Assembly (NCBI GenBank): GCA_049282265.1
Contig: JBAPTR010000278.1
Coordinates: 1 to 50,938, forward strand
DNA length: 50,938 nucleotides
Direction of reading: 5' to 3'
Source of the DNA: CAYUCJ01 sp049282265
GTDB lineage: Bacteria; Desulfobacterota; DSM-4660; Desulfatiglandales; Desulfatiglandaceae
Positions 7,975 to 17,315 of the stretch are shown here, one piece after another. Under the pieces are notes generated by a model. It was not told the origin of the DNA. It made no database searches and saw only the letters and a list, made by a program, of their open reading frames with translations. A program made the translations under genes and the position numbers. Numbering within the stretch: position 1 is the first letter of the stretch; every line of letters begins with the position of its first letter.

Positions 7975-9681
7975 TCAGACGGGAAGCCCCAATTCCCCCG
8001 CCCGCAAGGCCCTCCTGAGCAACTTCCCGCTGCGGGTCCTGGGAAGCCTGTCCATGATGGCGATTTCCTTTACGACGATGTCAGAGGAAAGACTGCCCCT
8101 CAGAAAGGCGACAATTTCATGCTTCAGTCTGGCAGAGGGCGTGAAGCCCCTGTTGAGGGCAATGAAGGCCTTCAGAAAGGAGACACCCTGGTCCGGGGCG
8201 ACGCCCTTGGAGATGACGGCCCCCTCGGCCACGGCCGGATGCATGGCGAGGATCTGTTCGATTTCGTAAGGTCCAATGACCTTGTCTCCACCGGCCTTGA
8301 TGAGGTCGTCATTCCTCCCCTGATGATAGAAATACCCCTCATCATCCCTTATGGCAATGTCACCGGTGAGGAACCATCCCTCCACGCGAAAGTACTCCTG
8401 GTAGCGGGCCTCGTCCTGCCACAAACCGTTCATCATGCCGGGCCACCCCACCTTGAGGGCAAGCTCCCCCATGCTCATGGGGGGCATGGGTTCCCCGGAC
8501 TCATCCAGGATCGCCGCCTCGACGCCGGGCAAGGGTTTTCCGATGGACCCCGGCTTGATGTCCATGGAGGGAAAATTGGCAATGCTGATTATGCCCGTCT
8601 CGGTCATCCACCACGTGTCGTGGGGGGCGTGCCCCAGGTGCTTCTTGGTCCAGTAGAAAAGATCGGGAACAAGGGGGGCACCTACGGTGGCAATGTTTCT
8701 GAGAGAGGCGAAGTCATATCGTCCCGGCAGGTCATCGCCCGCCTCCATGAGCCGTCTAATGGTCCTGGGTGTTGTATACCAGGTTGACACCCGGTGCTTT
8801 TCCAGTGTCCAGTACCAGTTGGAGGCCTCGAACGGGTCACCTTCCACCAACGAAGTGCATCCACAGAGCCAGGGGGCGAATGCGCCATATACGGAACCTG
8901 TCACCCAGGATGGATCCGCATCGGTCCAGAGGATCGTATCCTCTCTCAGGTCGAGCGCGAACCGTCCGGACATGAGGATGCCCACCATGTCGTGGTGACC
9001 GTGGACCACGCCCTTGGGTGGCCCTGTGGCACCGGAGGTATAGCTGAGATAAAGGGGACTGTCGCCCTTTAGCCAGACGTTGGAGAATTCCTTCGGCATC
9101 TGCTCGGGAACCCCTGATACGAGGACCTCATTGGGGAAGACGTCGGGCAAAGGTCCTTCGGTCAAGAAAACGTGCGACACCGATTCCGCGGCCTCCACGG
9201 GAATGACCTCCACCAGGTCGGGATGGGTCAAAATGCCCCTGGGCCTGGCATCCTTCAGACGGACTCCCAGTTCATCGAAGGTGAATGAATCGTAGACCGG
9301 ACAGAACAGGATGCCCATGCGCGCGCAGGCCAGGATGCAAAAGTAGATCTCGGGGCAGGGGGGCAGAAAAATAAAAAAACGGTCTCCGGTGTCAAAGCCG
9401 TATCGGGCCAGGAGATTGGCCCACTGGTTGGACTTTTCCTTCAGATCAAGATAGGTGAATTCTTCAACATGCCCGGCCTTTTCAAAGATCAGCGCTGTCT
9501 TTCCCTGCCTTTGGGGGTCAGAGGCCCACCGGTCGATGGCCTCGTGAACGATATTGATCTTCCCTGTTTCGTGCCAGGAGAATGCCTTTTCCATCTCAGA
9601 CCATTCAAAGCCCTCACAGGTTTCATCATAGCTCCCCATATTGGCATCCGGGTTTTCCGCGTCTATTCTCGCCTTGATCAT
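7975..9681 (-). CDS. AMP-forming acetyl/acyl-CoA synthetase (AcsA/medium-chain type)
   Basis: This is an acyl-adenylate-forming ligase of 568 residues, the length of Bacillus AcsA and medium-chain acyl-CoA synthetases. Motifs are LSYTSGATGPPKG (P-loop), DTWWMTETG, GWFLTGDIAIRD and the catalytic lysine Lys553 in TRSGKLLRR. It makes acyl-AMP from ATP and a short carboxylate, then acyl-CoA. DTWWMTETG resembles the acetate-specific form, but propionate, butyrate or longer acids remain possible. It is the last gene of the acs-GNAT-deacetylase-ligase run, 26 bases after the deacetylase. Lys553 lies in the motif that is acetylated in Acs, which would make it a second target of the neighbouring enzymes. 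Confidence 0.9.
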   Translation of the reverse strand: MIKARIDAENPDANMGSYDETCEGFEWSEMEKAFSWHETGKINIVHEAIDRWASDPQRQGKTALIFEKAGHVEEFTYLDLKEKSNQWANLLARYGFDTGDRFFIFLPPCPEIYFCILACARMGILFCPVYDSFTFDELGVRLKDARPRGILTHPDLVEVIPVEAAESVSHVFLTEGPLPDVFPNEVLVSGVPEQMPKEFSNVWLKGDSPLYLSYTSGATGPPKGVVHGHHDMVGILMSGRFALDLREDTILWTDADPSWVTGSVYGAFAPWLCGCTSLVEGDPFEASNWYWTLEKHRVSTWYTTPRTIRRLMEAGDDLPGRYDFASLRNIATVGAPLVPDLFYWTKKHLGHAPHDTWWMTETGIISIANFPSMDIKPGSIGKPLPGVEAAILDESGEPMPPMSMGELALKVGWPGMMNGLWQDEARYQEYFRVEGWFLTGDIAIRDDEGYFYHQGRNDDLIKAGGDKVIGPYEIEQILAMHPAVAEGAVISKGVAPDQGVSFLKAFIALNRGFTPSARLKHEIVAFLRGSLSSDIVVKEIAIMDRLPRTRSGKLLRRALRAGELGLPV

Positions 9682-9707
9682 GAAACCTTCCTTTCCAGGA
9701 TTTCCGT

Positions 9708-10754
9708 TTACCAGACCCCGTAATGTCCGTGAATGCCGTGTGCCTTTTCTATGAGGCCCTTGCAGAGGCGGGTCTCCTCAACGACCGGCCATTCCCCTGC
9801 CTGCTCCAGGGTCAAGGCCTCCAGGGTTTCCTTTACACAAAGGGCCAGGGCACGGGGATTGTAGCCCCCTTCCAAGACGAAGAGCATCGGCGGTCCGTCC
9901 ACCTCCGCCCTGAGGTTCATGAGAAGACGGGTCAGCCAACCGAAGGGTTGCTCCGATAGACCGGACCTGCCGATGGGATCATCCTTATGGGTGTCAAATC
10001 CGGCCGCTACCAGGACCAACTGGGGGCGATAGGCCCGCATGATCGGCCCGATAATTTCCCGGTAGAGGTGAAAAAATTCTCCGTCGTCCATGGTCCTTGG
10101 TATGGGGATGTTGACGGTATACCCTTCTCCCTCGCCTCTGCCGGCCTCTCCCCAATCACCTGAAAAGGGATAGAGCATCATGTCATGGGAGGAAAAATAG
10201 AGGACGCCTTTTTCTTCATAGAAGAGATCATTCAGTCCGTTCCCATGGTGGATGTCCCAGTCTATGATCAAGATGCGCTTGAGGCCATAGCGCTTGGCCG
10301 CATATCGGGCGGTAATGCCGATATTGTTGAAGATGCAGAACCCCCCAGCCCGGTCATGAAGGGCGTGATGTCCCGGGGGTCGCACCAATGCAAAACACGC
10401 ATCACAGGCACCTGAAACCAGGTTCTCAAGGGCCTTGAGACACCCTCCAACCGCCAGCCATGCGGACACATAAGTCCCTGCGCTGGCAGGGGTGTCCGGC
10501 GCAAGAGTCGTAAACCCATGGTCGGCTGTCTTCAGTACCTTTTCAATATAGGCGGGCGTATGGACCAGTTCCAGCTGTTCCAGGGTGGCGGATTCCGGAT
10601 CAATAGGGAAGAGGGCGGCGGGGAAATCGTTATCCAGCATCCGATGGATGGCTTTGAGCCGGTTGGGGTGTTCGGGATGGGTATGTCCCGGCATGTGCTC
10701 AAGATATCTCTCGTCTCTTACAATACCTGTCTTAAGTGCCATCATCAGAACCAC
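9708..10754 (-). CDS. acuC: Zinc-dependent histone-deacetylase-family protein (AcuC-like)
   Basis: Class I/II-type deacetylase fold with RPPGHHALHDRAGGFC (active-site histidines), NNIGITARYA, DWDIHHGNG (zinc ligands Asp and His), a third ligand region near GFDTHKDDPIG, and VLEGGYN. Bacillus AcuC, which deacetylates acetyl-CoA synthetase, has this architecture. Here the gene lies between a GNAT acetyltransferase and an acyl-CoA synthetase and close to acs, the same gene content as the Bacillus acu locus. The frame opens at GTG 10754, overlapping the GNAT gene by 23 bases. Nearby ATG codons (10745, 10742) are likelier starts, so translational coupling is probable. An acetylpolyamine hydrolase is the main alternative, but the context favours AcuC. 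Confidence 0.88.
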   Translation of the reverse strand: MVLMMALKTGIVRDERYLEHMPGHTHPEHPNRLKAIHRMLDNDFPAALFPIDPESATLEQLELVHTPAYIEKVLKTADHGFTTLAPDTPASAGTYVSAWLAVGGCLKALENLVSGACDACFALVRPPGHHALHDRAGGFCIFNNIGITARYAAKRYGLKRILIIDWDIHHGNGLNDLFYEEKGVLYFSSHDMMLYPFSGDWGEAGRGEGEGYTVNIPIPRTMDDGEFFHLYREIIGPIMRAYRPQLVLVAAGFDTHKDDPIGRSGLSEQPFGWLTRLLMNLRAEVDGPPMLFVLEGGYNPRALALCVKETLEALTLEQAGEWPVVEETRLCKGLIEKAHGIHGHYGVW

Positions 10755-11226
10755 ACCGATATTTCATCAACCGTTCGGAAGGGGATTCATAGGCCTCACA
10801 GAATGAAAAATTAAATTTCCTGTACAACCTGATGGCCCTGAAGTTGTAAGCATCTACGGTCAACCAGACCGTTTTGAGGCCAAGTTTCTCGGCCCATTGC
10901 AAGGCCGTTTGTGTCAGTTTTGTACCAATGCCCTTTCCCCGATCGGGCCGATTGACGAAGATCAGGTACTCGGCATCCTTCTTTTCAAAATCGGGCAGCA
11001 AGACCACGTGACCGATGACCCTTTCCCGCCGCCATGCCAGGACGTTTTCTCCGTCCCTGATAAGCATCCCGACCCATTTTTCAAGGGTGCCGAATTCCTT
11101 CGGAGGCATCCCCTGAAACCTGCCCTTCGGCGCAAAAAGGTCATACATATCCAGCAGGCATTGAAAATCCCCGGGCCTGTAAGGCCTTACTTGGAAGGGA
11201 TGTCCTTTTTCGTCTGCACCGGTCAT
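10732..11226 (-). CDS. GNAT acetyltransferase, candidate Acs-modifying enzyme
   Basis: A single GNAT domain of 164 residues. The acetyl-CoA pyrophosphate loop is RPDRGKGIGTKL, followed by helix LTQTALQWAEKLGL and a terminal AIRLYRKFNFSF strand-helix typical of motif B. The N-terminal part (VRPYRPGDFQCLLDMYDLFAPKG) resembles the GNAT portion of Pat-type protein acetyltransferases. There is no cyclic-nucleotide domain and no fused NDP-ligase domain, so it is shorter than Salmonella Pat and closest in plan to AcuA. It lies 55 bases downstream of acs and overlaps the deacetylase gene. Protein-lysine acetylation of the neighbouring ligases is an inference from context; small-molecule acetylation cannot be excluded. 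Confidence 0.78.
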   Translation of the reverse strand: MTGADEKGHPFQVRPYRPGDFQCLLDMYDLFAPKGRFQGMPPKEFGTLEKWVGMLIRDGENVLAWRRERVIGHVVLLPDFEKKDAEYLIFVNRPDRGKGIGTKLTQTALQWAEKLGLKTVWLTVDAYNFRAIRLYRKFNFSFCEAYESPSERLMKYRCGSDDGT

Positions 11227-11281
11227 GGCGTATTGCCCTGAAGAGCTGAGTGTGTCTTACTTTTTTTCTGATCAACACCCC

Positions 11282-13237
11282 TTAATACGCACCGCGTCCT
11301 TTGACCAGGGTCTCGACCACCTCCGGATCGGCTATGGTGGAGATATCGCCCAACTCGTCCGCCTTTCCGGCCGCTATTTTCTGGAGAATGCGTCTCATGA
11401 TCTTCCCGCTCCTGGTCTTTGGAAGGCCGTCCGCCCACTGGAGGACGTCAATGGTGGCGATGGGGCCGATTTCCGTACGAACGAGTTTGATCAATTCCCC
11501 TTTCAGATCATCGGATTTATTGACGCCCGTATTGAGCGTTACAAAGGCATAGATCCCCTGGCCCTTGACCGGATGGGGATAGCCGACCACTGCAGCTTCT
11601 GCCACCTTGTCGTGAAGAACAAGAGCCGACTCCACCTCCGCCGTGCCCAGGCGGTGACCCGAGACGTTGATCACATCATCGATTCTGCCGATGATCCAGT
11701 AATAACCGTCCTCATCCCTTTTGGCCCCGTCACCGGAAAAATACATCCCCGGCACCTGCCTGAAATAGGTATCCATGAAACGCTCGTGGTTTCCATAGAT
11801 CGTCCGGGCCATGCCCGGCCAGGGTTTCCGGATGCACAACACACCTTCCTGGTCGGGGTACTTTGCCTCTTCTCCCGTATCGTCCAGGATCACGGGGTCG
11901 ACTCCGAAAAAGGGAAAAGAGCAGGAACCCGGTTTGATGGGGGCAACACCCGGGAGCGGGGTGAGCATGTGTCCCCCTGTCTCCGTCTGCCACCACGTGT
12001 CCATGATGGGGCACCAGTCTCTCCCCACATGGTGGTAATACCATCTCCATGCCTCGGGATTGATGGGTTCGCCCACACTCCCCAGGAGTTTGAGGGACGA
12101 AATATCGTGCCTCTTAACGTATTCCTCTCCTTCCTTGGCCAGGGAACGGATCACGGTGGGAGCGGTGTAGAATTTATTTACCTTGTACCGGTCCACGATG
12201 GCCCAGTAGCGCCCGTAGTCGGGGTACGAAGGAACCCCTTCGAACAGGACGCTGGTCAAACCGTTGATCAAGGGGCCATAGACGCCATAGGTATGCCCTG
12301 TGACCCACCCGATATCCGCCGTGCACCACATGATCTCATCGTCCTTAAGATCAAACACCAGGCGGGTGGTCATGGCAGCGTAGAGGAGGTAGCCCCCGTG
12401 GGTATGCACGAGGCCCTTTGGTTTTCCCGTGCTGCCACTGGTATAGAGGATAAAAAGGGGATCTTCCGCATCCATGGGTTCAGGCGGGACATAGGATGGG
12501 AGATCCGGGTCGGTCACGGCTTCGTGCCACCGGATTTCGCGCTCCGTCTTCAGGGCCTGCCTCTCTCCCGTCCGGTCATAGACAATGACCGTGTCCACAT
12601 CGGGGCATTTCTTCACGGCCTTGTCCACGGTATCCTTGAGAGGGATCACCTTGCCCGCGCGAAATCCGCCGTTCACCGTGATCACCGTCCGGGCTTCGCA
12701 GTCCTGTATCCTGTTTGCCAGGGCCTCGGCGCTGAACCCGCCGAAGACGATGCTGTGTATGGCTCCGATCCTTGCGCACGCCAGCATGGCCACGGGGAGT
12801 TCAACAATCATGGGCATATAGATGACGACACGATCTCCCTTCCCCACCCCCCTTGATTTCAGGACCGCCGCCATTTTATTGACCCGGACGTAGAGGTCAC
12901 CATAGGTCACGGTCTCTGTCTCTTCCGGGTTATCGCCTTCCCAGTAGTAGGCCACCTTGTCTTTCAGGGCCTCCTGGTGCCTGTCGAGGCAGTTGTAGCA
13001 CGCGTTCAGAACGCCCCCGCCGAACCATTTAATCTTCGCTTGGTCAAAATCGTATCGCAGGACAAAATCCCACTTTTTTCCCCACGACAAATACTTCTCG
13101 GCCTCTTGGGCCCAGAATGCTTCGGGATCTTCGATGGAGCGCCGGTAGAGTTCATCATATTGCTTCCGGCTGCTGATGTAAGCCGTCTTTTGGAACTCCT
13201 CAAGGTGGGCACTATACGATTTCCGTTCATCCGCCAT
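11282..13237 (-). CDS. acs: Acetyl-CoA synthetase (AMP-forming)
   Basis: A full-length Acs of 651 residues. It shows WGKKWDFVL in the Acs N domain, YTSGSTGKPKG, WVTGHTYGVYGPL, DTWWQTETGG, YFSGDGAKRDEDGYYWI and the regulatory catalytic lysine Lys612 in LPKTRSGKIMRR. It converts acetate, ATP and CoA to acetyl-CoA. In other bacteria the matching lysine is acetylated to switch the enzyme off and is freed by CobB or AcuC, and all of those partner families are encoded next to it here. ATG at 13237 has AGGAGG upstream. It is the first gene of a minus-strand operon with the GNAT, the deacetylase and a second ligase. Confidence 0.96.
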   Translation of the reverse strand: MADERKSYSAHLEEFQKTAYISSRKQYDELYRRSIEDPEAFWAQEAEKYLSWGKKWDFVLRYDFDQAKIKWFGGGVLNACYNCLDRHQEALKDKVAYYWEGDNPEETETVTYGDLYVRVNKMAAVLKSRGVGKGDRVVIYMPMIVELPVAMLACARIGAIHSIVFGGFSAEALANRIQDCEARTVITVNGGFRAGKVIPLKDTVDKAVKKCPDVDTVIVYDRTGERQALKTEREIRWHEAVTDPDLPSYVPPEPMDAEDPLFILYTSGSTGKPKGLVHTHGGYLLYAAMTTRLVFDLKDDEIMWCTADIGWVTGHTYGVYGPLINGLTSVLFEGVPSYPDYGRYWAIVDRYKVNKFYTAPTVIRSLAKEGEEYVKRHDISSLKLLGSVGEPINPEAWRWYYHHVGRDWCPIMDTWWQTETGGHMLTPLPGVAPIKPGSCSFPFFGVDPVILDDTGEEAKYPDQEGVLCIRKPWPGMARTIYGNHERFMDTYFRQVPGMYFSGDGAKRDEDGYYWIIGRIDDVINVSGHRLGTAEVESALVLHDKVAEAAVVGYPHPVKGQGIYAFVTLNTGVNKSDDLKGELIKLVRTEIGPIATIDVLQWADGLPKTRSGKIMRRILQKIAAGKADELGDISTIADPEVVETLVKGRGAY

Positions 13238-13375
13238 TTGACTCCTCCTTTGATCTTTGGCAGTAAAGCCGGCTCCGTGTAAAACAGGCTCCTTATCAAA
13301 TCTCTGTTACATCTTGAAACAACTCCGCGGTCCAATCAAGAAAAAACAGTCTGGTTCATCCAATGATAGAATCGT

Positions 13376-13519
13376 AAAAAGTCCGTCCGTGGACTTTTTC
13401 CTGACGGAAACCGAAAAGTGCGATTTTCGGTTTCCTTACAAATCAACGGGTTACAAAACAACCCATTGATTTGCGTGCCCGTCCATGGGCACGATGATGA
13501 CTTTTGCAAAGTCGTCATC
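13376..13519. repeat. Five-hairpin intergenic repeat, copy 1 (longest)
   Basis: Five consecutive hairpins lie in the 353-base gap between acs and the MFS gene. H1 AAAAAGTCC/GGACTTTTT (13376-13399). H2 a perfect 12-bp stem, GGAAACCGAAAA and its complement (13406-13435). H3 AAATCAACGGGTT with one mismatch (13440-13472). H4 GTGCCC/GGGCAC (13475-13492). H5 GATGATGACTTT/AAAGTCGTCATC (13493-13519). Shorter relatives occur at 18262-18362 and 32848-32890. Apart from the acs ribosome site nothing else is recognised in the gap. Confidence 0.8.
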
Positions 13520-13590
13520 CAATGGAAGCGTACTTTTGCGTTCGCAATGTTGCTAGGGAATCCTTGGGCAGGAAACGCCTCCGCCTTTGG

Positions 13591-14766
13591 CTACCCATTT
13601 TTTGTCTCGTCAGCAAAATGGATCAAGCCGACCGTAAGGAGCGGGATGAGGGCAATCGTGCTCAGGACGGTGGGAAGGGAGTAGATATCCGCCAGCTTGC
13701 CCGTTATGGGCGCCATCATGCCCCCGGTCCCGAAGGCCAGGCCCATCATGAGACTCGCCACCATGGATTTTCCTTTCGGTGCCAGGGTCTGGGCCATGGC
13801 CACTCCCAGCGGCAAGGTGGCCATGATAAAGAAGCCGGCCAGGAAGACAGCGACGTACAGCCAGATCCCCGAGAGATGGAGCATCAGCATGAGGCTCGGG
13901 GTTGCCAGGCCGTGGGCAACATAGAAAATGGGCTTATAACCGATCACATCCGAATAATGGCCGGCCAGGAGACCGCTGACTGCACCGCCCACAACAAGGA
14001 GTGAGATGGCCCCGCCGATGGTGACGAGGGAGTAGCCTTGCTTTGCATAAAGGATCGGCAGGAAGGTGAAGAAGGACTGGCCCACAAAGGAGCGCAGGGT
14101 CATGACCACCCAGATGAGCAGGATCGATTTCCAGACCGGTCCGAGCACTTCCCGGAGTGATCCCAGAAAACCCCGGCCCTTGAGGCCTTCACTGACGGGA
14201 ATGGGGACGGAAACAAAAAGAAAAATCATCGCGGCGAGGCCTATTGCCATAGTGTAGGGCATGGCCGTGAGGCCGAAGGCACCGACAAAAGAGGTAATGA
14301 AAAGGGGGCCGACAGCGAAGGAGAGGGTGCCGCCCAGCCCGAAAATGGACATGGAGAGCCCTAAGTGAGGGCCCGAATAGGAGGAGACCATGCCGGCACA
14401 GGTGGGATGGAACATGGATGAGCCGATGGAACCCAGCGAAGTGAAAAGGATCAGGAAAAGGAAAGAGGGGGCCACGCCCACGAGGGGAATGAAGAGGATG
14501 GACATGAGTGGGCCGCCAAGGACAAAAAAACGCGTCTGGTAGTGGTCCGCGATATAGCCTGCGGAAGGCTGGACTACGAACGCCAGAAATCGGGTGATCC
14601 CGGTGATAATACCAACCTGGGTCAGGGTGAGCGCAAATTTATCCACAAAGAGCGGGAGCAGCGGTGTGACAAAGGATTGGTAAAGGTCTCCTATGAAATG
14701 GACCAGGGACAGGGAGATGATGATCCTGGTGTCCGCCTTCGTTTCCGTGGCCATCGATGTTTCCAT
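13591..14766 (-). CDS. MFS transporter, fosmidomycin-resistance-like group
   Basis: A 391-residue membrane protein with about 12 hydrophobic segments. The first (ISLSLVHFIGDLYQSFVTPLLP) and the loop FLAFVVQPSAGYIADHYQTR match the Fsr-like branch of the major facilitator superfamily. A second amphipathic loop (GLLAGHYSDVIGYKPIF) corresponds to the repeat in the second half. These proteins export small drugs or metabolites by proton antiport; the substrate here is unknown. The N terminus has ATG at 14766 and ATG at 14754, and neither has a strong ribosome site. It is on the same strand as norD upstream and acs downstream but separated from both by gaps. Confidence 0.85.
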   Translation of the reverse strand: METSMATETKADTRIIISLSLVHFIGDLYQSFVTPLLPLFVDKFALTLTQVGIITGITRFLAFVVQPSAGYIADHYQTRFFVLGGPLMSILFIPLVGVAPSFLFLILFTSLGSIGSSMFHPTCAGMVSSYSGPHLGLSMSIFGLGGTLSFAVGPLFITSFVGAFGLTAMPYTMAIGLAAMIFLFVSVPIPVSEGLKGRGFLGSLREVLGPVWKSILLIWVVMTLRSFVGQSFFTFLPILYAKQGYSLVTIGGAISLLVVGGAVSGLLAGHYSDVIGYKPIFYVAHGLATPSLMLMLHLSGIWLYVAVFLAGFFIMATLPLGVAMAQTLAPKGKSMVASLMMGLAFGTGGMMAPITGKLADIYSLPTVLSTIALIPLLTVGLIHFADETKNG

Positions 14767-14950
14767 ACCCTTTATACCCGCCCCGCTCCTCTTCTCGCCG
14801 CTCCCTCGTTTAGACAGGGCTTCTCAGCAAGGCCTGAAATCCTCATCGGGCGATTTTTCCGGTGGATCATAACAGCTTCAACCTATGCTGGCAACGATAG
14901 AAAAAAGGATTTTCCCTGAGGCATTTCTTTTCGAGGAAACAGTTGCCCTA

Positions 14951-17302
14951 CTAAGTGGTAAGTTTTCTATAGATTTCTGGGATTCTCAGTGGAAGTTTCG
15001 AGAGGTCGTTGATGAAGATATATCGACCGGGACCGTACATGTGCCTGATATAGCTGTGTTCCGCCTTGTCGATGGTGATGCAGAATGGATGAATCCCGGC
15101 GCTCCTCGCCTCGAGAAGGGCCTGCCTGGTGTCCTCTATGGCGTAATCGCCCTTGTAACCGTCGTAATCATCGGGCTTTCCGTCGGAGAGGGTGATGAGG
15201 AGTTTCGTCCGGGCCTCGACGCCTTGAAGGAGCGTTGAAACGTGGCGGATGGGCGGTCCCATTCGCGTCCACTCCCTGGCCCTGACCCCGGCGATCCGTC
15301 TCCTGATCCTGTCATCATAAACCTCCTCGAAACCCTTCACCCGGTAGAGTTCGCAGCGCTTTCGCGTCTGCCCAGAAAAGCCGTACACGGCGATTCTGTC
15401 TCCCAGAATTCCCAGGGCATCGCACAGGATCAGGAGGGCCGTCCTTTCCATTTCATTGATCCAGCCGCTCGTTGAACCGCTCAAATCCACCAGAAAAACA
15501 CTCGCGATATTGCGATTATCTCGCCTCAAACGGGTAAAGACCCTCTCGGAGGGGTGGCGGCCGGCCCGCCAGTCTGAAAAGGACGCCACCACCGTGTCCA
15601 GGTCTATGTCATCCCCTTCCTTCTGGCGTTTCAGCATCCGCTGCTCCAGCCGGATTCTCTCAAACTGCCGCCTGATCAGCTGAATCATGCCATGGTATCG
15701 TGCGTAGGTTTCTTCTACAAATCCTGTATTCTCCTCGATGGATTCCATCTCCCTCAGGAGAACCCAGTTCTTTCGATAGCCCTGCCTTCGGTAATCCCAT
15801 TCATGGAGCACATGCACGTCCTCTGCTTGTGGGGAGAGGAAATAGCCCGTGCCCTCAGGCACCTTGCACAGCGATCGGAAATGGTGCCCGGACATCTCGT
15901 CTGCCACCGCAAGATACGAAGTGGGGATGGATCCAAGGTCCTCGTAGATCTCCCGGATGATGGATTCCATGGCCGGAGGAATGGGGAAAGCCCGGTCGTT
16001 GATCAAGAGGTGATCCGGCAGGCCCTGGAGCGCCGATAAATCACCGGCCTGGCCCGTCTTCTTTTTCTTGAGGGTTTCGATCGTGACGGTTTCGCAATCT
16101 TCCAGGTCCGCTACAAGTTTTCCCAGTTCCCGGCGGAATTCCCCCCGTGTTGACTCCCTTCTGAGCCTTCTGGCCCTCTCCGCCTCCTCGGGACGGAGTT
16201 CTCCTGCATACAAAAGAGGCTTGACGCCTTCATACCTTCCGGGAAGGGTCTCGAAAGCCCCGTAAACCTCCGCTGTCAATTGAGCCAGTTCCTCAACCTC
16301 TCCACCCTTTTCCAATAGCTCCCTGAGCCCGTTTTGAAGCAAGCCAGAAGGGTTCCCCGGCCGCTCTGGATGGGGCACGCCTTCGGAATATTCCAGCCAC
16401 CACCTGGCCGTTTTGTCCATGGCAAGCGTCTTCGCGGCTTTTCCTGTGGCGGAGGCCAGATCGCTAAGAATTTCTTTCTTCAATCCCGCCATTTCCCTGT
16501 GGAGACCCGGCAGGTCCCTGCGCAGCCTGGATTCTATCCTGGCAGTGTCAAGGAGGGTGTAGATATCCCTGGCCAGGAGAGGATCCGGAAAAAGGTGAAA
16601 GAAGCGGGAGAGATCCGATAGAAGTGTGGTTTCCGTATCGATGCCGTAGCGTTCCCCGACGGTCCGGACAAGGGTCTCTATCCGGGCCCATGGAAGCAGG
16701 TAGGACCCCAGGTGCACCTGGTAGAAGAGGTGCGTGGCCATGAGCTTGTAGAGACGAAAATTCCCCTTCCGGTCCTGCAGTCGGTTGATGCGGGTGGGGA
16801 GGTAGATAACCGTTGTGTCCGTATGGACGTCCTCCCCCGCCTCCAGCAGGAGTTTCTTTTTTCCGAGCCCGTCGACGTAATGTTGCATGACCCCGCGGAC
16901 TTCACTGAAGGTGGTGCCCCGTCGCAGGTATCCTCTCGTTTCAGGCTTGTCCTCCATCCCCGAAATGAGGGCCAGGGCCGGGGTCAATCCTTCGGCATCG
17001 TAGACGTCGAGAAGCGAAAGGACCCATTGATTCATCTCCTTTTCGTCAAAAAGGCGGGCGATCTTGCCGGATTTCATCAAGAATCTCAATCCCAGCTCCG
17101 GCTGGATCCCGGCGAGGGTTTCCGTGTGCCGCCGGACCTCTGATTTCAAAGAATCGGGAAATTCAAAAAGCTGGCGATCCAGTCCCATCTCCTTCAGGTC
17201 TTCCCTGAAATAGAGACCCGTGCTCGCGTAAAGGGGAGAGGGGAAGAGGTCGAGGATCCCCCTTTCCTGATGTTCGTTTCTTTCCATACCGTTCATTGCC
17301 AT
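14951..17302 (-). CDS. NorD/CbbO-type VWA-domain protein
   Basis: A 783-residue protein with a C-terminal von Willebrand A domain (from about residue 590). The metal-site motif is DLSGSTS in VFLVDLSGSTSGW, followed by DRIAVYGFSGQTR, the TRMGPPIRH threonine loop and LLITLSDGKPDDYDGYKGDYA. That layout is typical of NorD and CbbO, partners of MoxR AAA+ ATPases in activating metalloenzymes. The long N-terminal region is helical and charged. It starts 13 bases after the NorQ-like gene, so the two are one operon. No nitric oxide reductase or RuBisCO gene is present here, so the client enzyme is unknown. The family call is firm; the name NorD would overstate the function. Confidence 0.85.
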   Translation of the reverse strand: MAMNGMERNEHQERGILDLFPSPLYASTGLYFREDLKEMGLDRQLFEFPDSLKSEVRRHTETLAGIQPELGLRFLMKSGKIARLFDEKEMNQWVLSLLDVYDAEGLTPALALISGMEDKPETRGYLRRGTTFSEVRGVMQHYVDGLGKKKLLLEAGEDVHTDTTVIYLPTRINRLQDRKGNFRLYKLMATHLFYQVHLGSYLLPWARIETLVRTVGERYGIDTETTLLSDLSRFFHLFPDPLLARDIYTLLDTARIESRLRRDLPGLHREMAGLKKEILSDLASATGKAAKTLAMDKTARWWLEYSEGVPHPERPGNPSGLLQNGLRELLEKGGEVEELAQLTAEVYGAFETLPGRYEGVKPLLYAGELRPEEAERARRLRRESTRGEFRRELGKLVADLEDCETVTIETLKKKKTGQAGDLSALQGLPDHLLINDRAFPIPPAMESIIREIYEDLGSIPTSYLAVADEMSGHHFRSLCKVPEGTGYFLSPQAEDVHVLHEWDYRRQGYRKNWVLLREMESIEENTGFVEETYARYHGMIQLIRRQFERIRLEQRMLKRQKEGDDIDLDTVVASFSDWRAGRHPSERVFTRLRRDNRNIASVFLVDLSGSTSGWINEMERTALLILCDALGILGDRIAVYGFSGQTRKRCELYRVKGFEEVYDDRIRRRIAGVRAREWTRMGPPIRHVSTLLQGVEARTKLLITLSDGKPDDYDGYKGDYAIEDTRQALLEARSAGIHPFCITIDKAEHSYIRHMYGPGRYIFINDLSKLPLRIPEIYRKLTT

Positions 17303-17315
17303 GCTGTCTGAGAGA

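Noticed and set aside
11225..12856. Plus-strand 543-codon open frame
   Set aside because: It lies wholly antisense to acs. Its composition (many Arg, Gly, Pro, His) is typical of a shadow frame in a GC-rich gene.
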